In this document: positions 13,979-16,582 of the stretch, piece by piece | Layout of the letters: each line of letters starts with the position of its first letter | Position numbering within the stretch: position 1 is the stretch's first letter | Assembly: GCA_910587905.1 (NCBI GenBank) | Contig: CAJUOF010000099.1 | Span: 1 to 16,582 of the forward strand | Direction: 5' to 3' | From: an uncultured Lachnospiraceae bacterium | GTDB taxonomy: Bacteria > Bacillota_A > Clostridia > Lachnospirales > Lachnospiraceae | DNA: 16,582 nt | Notes under the pieces: generated by a model | What the model saw: only the letters and a program-made list of their open reading frames with translations | Databases searched by the model: none | What the model was told of the DNA's origin: nothing | Position numbers and translations under genes: made by a program

Positions 13979-15085
13979 TCAGGGGACGGCCGTCCCCGTC
14001 TTCCGCTCGGGGAGGATGGTCCCTCCCCCGGCCACGTACTCGCCGTCGTAGAGCACCAGGGCCTGTCCCGGCGTCACGGCCCGGACCGGCCGCTCAAACC
14101 GGCATTCCAGCAGGTCCTCCCCGATCATTCGCACAAGGCACCGCTCTCCCCGGTGACCGTAGCGGATCTTTCCCAGGTACGCTTTTCCCTCCTCAAACCC
14201 GGGAACGGCCATGAAACTGAGCCGATCACAAAAAACCGTGTCGGCAAAGACGTCCTCCGCCTCCCCGATGACCACCTCCCCGGTTTCCGGCCGGATCTCG
14301 GTCACAAACACCGGACGGCCCATGGAAAGGCCCAGCCCCTTCCGCTGTCCCACCGTGTAGTGGACGATTCCCCTGTGGGGACCCAGCACGGTCCCGTCCT
14401 TTGTGACAAACTTCCCCTGCCCCAGGGGGCCCGGGCGCATGCTTTCGATGAATCCTGCATAGTCGTTGTCCGACACGAAGCAGATCTCCTGGCTGTCCGG
14501 TTTTTCCGCCACCAGAAGCCCCCGTTTCTTTGCCATGGCCCGGATCTCTTCCTTCGTGTAGGCCCCCACCGGCATCAGGGTGCGGCGAAGCTGGTCCTGG
14601 GTCAGGTTATAGAGGGCGTAGGTCTGGTCCTTGGCCGCCGTCACTGAATTCCGTATGGCCGTGCGGCCATTTGGAAGCCGCTCCACCCTGGCGTAATGAC
14701 CGGTGGCGATATAGTCGGCCCCTATTTCCAGGCTCCGTTTTAAAAGAGCCTCCCATTTCACGTAACGGTTGCAGGCAATGCAGGGATTCGGCGTCTGCCC
14801 ATTCACATAGGAATCCACAAAATAACGGATGACCTTTTCTTTGAATACCTCTTTAAAGTTCATGACATAATAAGGGATATCCAAAAGTGCGGCCACCCGC
14901 CTTGCGTCCTCAACGGCTGAAAGACCGCAACAGCCACCGTTCTCCTCGGCGGCCGTCCGGTCTTCATCCTGCCAGATCTGCATGGTCACTCCTATGACCT
15001 CATAGCCTTGTTCTTTCAGCAGTAGGGCAGCCACGGAAGAGTCCACTCCGCCGGACATGCCCACCACCACTCGTTTTCCCGTCAT
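13979..15085 (-). CDS. mnmA: tRNA-specific 2-thiouridylase MnmA
   Basis: 368 aa, full length. The PP-loop for ATP is SGGVDSS (11-17). The two catalytic cysteines of the family are present: C102 in NPCIACNRYVKW and C202 in SQEICFVSDNDYAGF, with GHYARV (129-134) between them. It adenylates U34 of Lys, Glu and Gln tRNAs and replaces the 2-oxygen with sulphur, giving s2U for accurate decoding. Its ATG at 15085 follows the nifU stop by three bases, so it is the third gene of nifS-nifU-mnmA. The cysteine desulphurase upstream would supply the sulphur, an arrangement common in Clostridia. The PNGRTAIRNSVTAAKDQTY block is typical of MnmA and excludes ThiI and NcsA type PP-loop enzymes. Confidence 0.97.
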   Translation of the reverse strand: MTGKRVVVGMSGGVDSSVAALLLKEQGYEVIGVTMQIWQDEDRTAAEENGGCCGLSAVEDARRVAALLDIPYYVMNFKEVFKEKVIRYFVDSYVNGQTPNPCIACNRYVKWEALLKRSLEIGADYIATGHYARVERLPNGRTAIRNSVTAAKDQTYALYNLTQDQLRRTLMPVGAYTKEEIRAMAKKRGLLVAEKPDSQEICFVSDNDYAGFIESMRPGPLGQGKFVTKDGTVLGPHRGIVHYTVGQRKGLGLSMGRPVFVTEIRPETGEVVIGEAEDVFADTVFCDRLSFMAVPGFEEGKAYLGKIRYGHRGERCLVRMIGEDLLECRFERPVRAVTPGQALVLYDGEYVAGGGTILPERKTGTAVP

Positions 15086-15088
15086 AGA

Positions 15089-15526
15089 TCAATATTCTTC
15101 TTCCTCTTCGCCCTCGCTGATGTCGGACTTGGGCTTGGAAAGTCCTTCAATCTTCAGATTGTTCTTCTCGGCATAGTCCCAGAGGGCCGCATGGATGGCT
15201 TCCTCCGCCAGCAAAGAACAGTGTACCTTAACCGGGGGCAGTCCGTCAAGCGCTTCCATCACCGCCTTGTTTGTCACCTTAAGAGCTTCGTTCACCGACT
15301 TGCCCTTGACCATCTCCGTCGCCATGCTGCTGGTGGCCACCGCCGCCCCGCAGCCGAAGGTCTTGAACTTCACGTCACGGATAATCTGCTCGTCGTCGAT
15401 ATCCAGATAGATCCTCATGATGTCGCCGCATTTGGCGTTGCCAACGGTGCCCACGCCGCTGGCGCCGTCTATCTCCCCCACGTTTCTGGGATTCTGAAAA
15501 TGATCCATTACTTTCTCGCTGTACAT
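15089..15526 (-). CDS. nifU: NifU/IscU-type iron-sulphur cluster scaffold
   Basis: 145 aa from ATG 15526, which has AAGGAGG five bases upstream. The frame is open to 15622, but the extra 32 residues resemble nothing in the family. The three scaffold cysteines are C33 (NAKCGD), C59 (TFGCGAA) and C103 (KVHCSLLAEEA), the usual places for holding a nascent Fe-S cluster. The start MYSEKVMDHFQNPRNVGE is classical for NifU N-terminal domain proteins. It is the short form without the ferredoxin-like and C-terminal NifU domains. The acidic tail (SEGEEEEEY) is a Clostridia trait. It receives sulphur from the desulphurase encoded just upstream. The LPPVKVHC block is seen in this lineage in place of the LPPVKLHC of other IscU proteins. 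Confidence 0.95.
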   Translation of the reverse strand: MYSEKVMDHFQNPRNVGEIDGASGVGTVGNAKCGDIMRIYLDIDDEQIIRDVKFKTFGCGAAVATSSMATEMVKGKSVNEALKVTNKAVMEALDGLPPVKVHCSLLAEEAIHAALWDYAEKNNLKIEGLSKPKSDISEGEEEEEY

Positions 15527-15704
15527 CGTTTCCTCCTTCTCGCCCGTGTTCTCAGGGCATGTAGGTACACCTGTCAAATTCCTCAGGCTGTCCATTTTAT
15601 AGTAAAAGGCAAAAACCTCCACCTGTGCGGTTTGAATATTTTGTTCTGTCTCCGCCAGGGAGCATCCGCTTGTAGCAGACGATAGGTAGATTTTGCAGAT
15701 TTTG
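15527..15704 (-). other. nifS-nifU intergenic region
   Basis: 178 bp without a gene or clear terminator. On the minus strand it has ACTATAAAATGG (about 15604-15593) and TTGACAGGTGTACCT (about 15579-15565), but no well-spaced -35/-10 pair that I would defend. A weak internal promoter for nifU is possible. Confidence 0.3.
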
Positions 15705-16553
15705 TCAATCCGCCTTCACCACTTCGCTTCCCTTTTTGACGAAATCCTCGTAAAGGGGAGACATGGAGCGAAGGTCCGCAATGATCTTCTTTAACGTATC
15801 CACCACGTAATCGATCTGTTCCATGGTGGTGTCGTCCCCCAGGGTGAGACGCAGGGAGCCGTGGGCGATCTCGTGGGGCAGGCCGATGGCCAGCAGCACG
15901 TGGGACGGGTCCAGGGAACCCGACGTACAGGCCGAACCGCTGGAAGCGCAGATCCCGGCCATGTCCAGCTTGATAAGGACAGACTCACCCTCCACGAACT
16001 GGAAGCTGAAATTGGCGTTGTTGGGAAGCCGCTTCTCCCTGTGGCCGTTGAGCCTGACATAAGGGATCTCCGCCATGACCCGCTCAATCAGATGGTCACG
16101 GAGTTCCTTCTCCCTGGCACTCCGCTCGTTCATGGTCTCGGCGCAGAGCTTGGCAGCCATGCCGATGCCGATGATCCCGGGAACGTTCTCCGTGCCGGCC
16201 CGGCGCTTCCTCTCCTGGCCTCCGCCATGGACGAAGGAGCGGATCTTGACACCCTTCCTGATATATAAGAAGCCGATGCCCTTGGGGCCATTTAACTTGT
16301 GGCCGCTGGCACTCAGCATGTCGATCCCCATCTCGTCCACGTTGATCGGCACGTGGCCGAAGGCCTGGACGGCGTCGGTGTGGAACAGGATCCCCCTCTC
16401 CTTCGCCAGCTTCCCGATCTCGGCGATGGGCTCCATGGTACCGATCTCGTTGTTGGCAAACATGACGGAGATCAGGATGGTGTCAGGACGGATCGCCGCC
16501 TTAAGCTCATCCATCTTCACCAGGCCGCCCTCGTCCACGTCCAGATAAGTCAC
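15705..16553 (-). CDS. nifS: Cysteine desulphurase NifS/IscS, N-terminal part missing
   Basis: The genuine coding part starts at 16553 (VTYLDVDEGGLV) and has no start codon; sequence beyond 16553 is adapter. About 283 residues of a protein of roughly 390-400 remain, so about 110-120 residues with the first PLP-fold segment are lost. Visible motifs are NNEIGTMEPI, HTDAVQAFGH (the Asp that contacts PLP), the PLP lysine in SGHKLNGPKG, HGGGQERKRRAGTEN, and the catalytic cysteine in SSGSACTSG. It takes sulphur from cysteine as an enzyme persulphide and gives it to NifU for Fe-S clusters and to MnmA for tRNA. The 178-bp gap to nifU has no strong terminator, so joint transcription is likely. An IscR-type regulator would be expected further upstream, outside the window. 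Confidence 0.96.
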   Translation of the reverse strand: MTYLDVDEGGLVKMDELKAAIRPDTILISVMFANNEIGTMEPIAEIGKLAKERGILFHTDAVQAFGHVPINVDEMGIDMLSASGHKLNGPKGIGFLYIRKGVKIRSFVHGGGQERKRRAGTENVPGIIGIGMAAKLCAETMNERSAREKELRDHLIERVMAEIPYVRLNGHREKRLPNNANFSFQFVEGESVLIKLDMAGICASSGSACTSGSLDPSHVLLAIGLPHEIAHGSLRLTLGDDTTMEQIDYVVDTLKKIIADLRSMSPLYEDFVKKGSEVVKAD

Positions 16554-16582
16554 AGATCGGAAGAGCACACGTCTGAACTCCA
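16554..16582. other. Illumina TruSeq adapter read into the contig end (not genomic)
   Basis: From 16554 the sequence starts AGATCGGAAGAGC and continues as the first 29 bases of the standard TruSeq read-1 adapter. On the minus strand it adds the false residues (M/V)LFRS to the front of nifS. It should be trimmed. Confidence 0.98.

Noticed and set aside
15527..15622. Upstream start for nifU
   Set aside because: The extra residues do not resemble the family and the ribosome site fits ATG 15526.
1..16582. tRNA genes, rRNA, CRISPR arrays or complete insertion sequences
   Set aside because: Looked for on both strands; no cloverleaf, spaced direct repeats or intact transposase could be supported.

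Overview
The window looks like a piece of a GC-rich Clostridia genome, most likely Lachnospiraceae. The grounds are AGGAGG-type ribosome sites, a T-box leader on thrS, the nifS-nifU-mnmA gene order, a DUF1540 protein, a C_GCAxxG_C_C protein and a remnant of the Rpn/PD-(D/E)XK 'transposase' family common in that group. The right edge is not genomic: bases 16554-16582 are Illumina TruSeq adapter, so this is the end of an assembled contig and true sequence stops at 16553.

Positions 1-8559 hold an accessory acyl-CoA catabolic locus in three transcription units. Unit 1 (minus) runs maoC-type hydratase, crotonase B, crotonase A, then a branched-chain-amino-acid-type ABC substrate-binding lipoprotein that leaves the left edge. 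Unit 2 (minus) is an AMP-forming acyl-CoA ligase translationally coupled (ATGA) to a fused family I CoA-transferase, closed by a strong terminator. Unit 3 (plus), divergent from unit 2, is one CaiB/BaiF-type family III CoA-transferase closed by a bidirectional terminator. Each promoter has a near-identical palindromic operator (core GAAAACGATTTC, cre/LacI-family-like) just downstream of its -10, so the units are probably one regulon. The likely logic is: capture an acid with the lipoprotein, make it a CoA thioester by ligation or CoA transfer, hydrate or dehydrate or otherwise process it with the MaoC and crotonase enzymes, and recycle CoA through the transferases. Both crotonases lack the first of the two classical catalytic glutamates, so their reaction is open. 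No acyl-CoA dehydrogenase, thiolase or regulator is in view.

Positions 8560-16553 are mostly household genes, all on the minus strand: nifS (5' end lost), nifU and mnmA (iron-sulphur assembly and tRNA 2-thiolation), a secreted amidase lipoprotein, a C_GCAxxG_C_C protein, a decayed PD-(D/E)XK transposase-like gene, thrS under a threonine T-box riboswitch, and a tandem DUF1540 protein. A 215-bp, almost end-to-end imperfect palindrome (12511-12725), MITE-like, lies between the amidase and C_GCAxxG genes.

The best candidate for something little described is the operator-linked acyl-CoA locus. The palindromic element is second.
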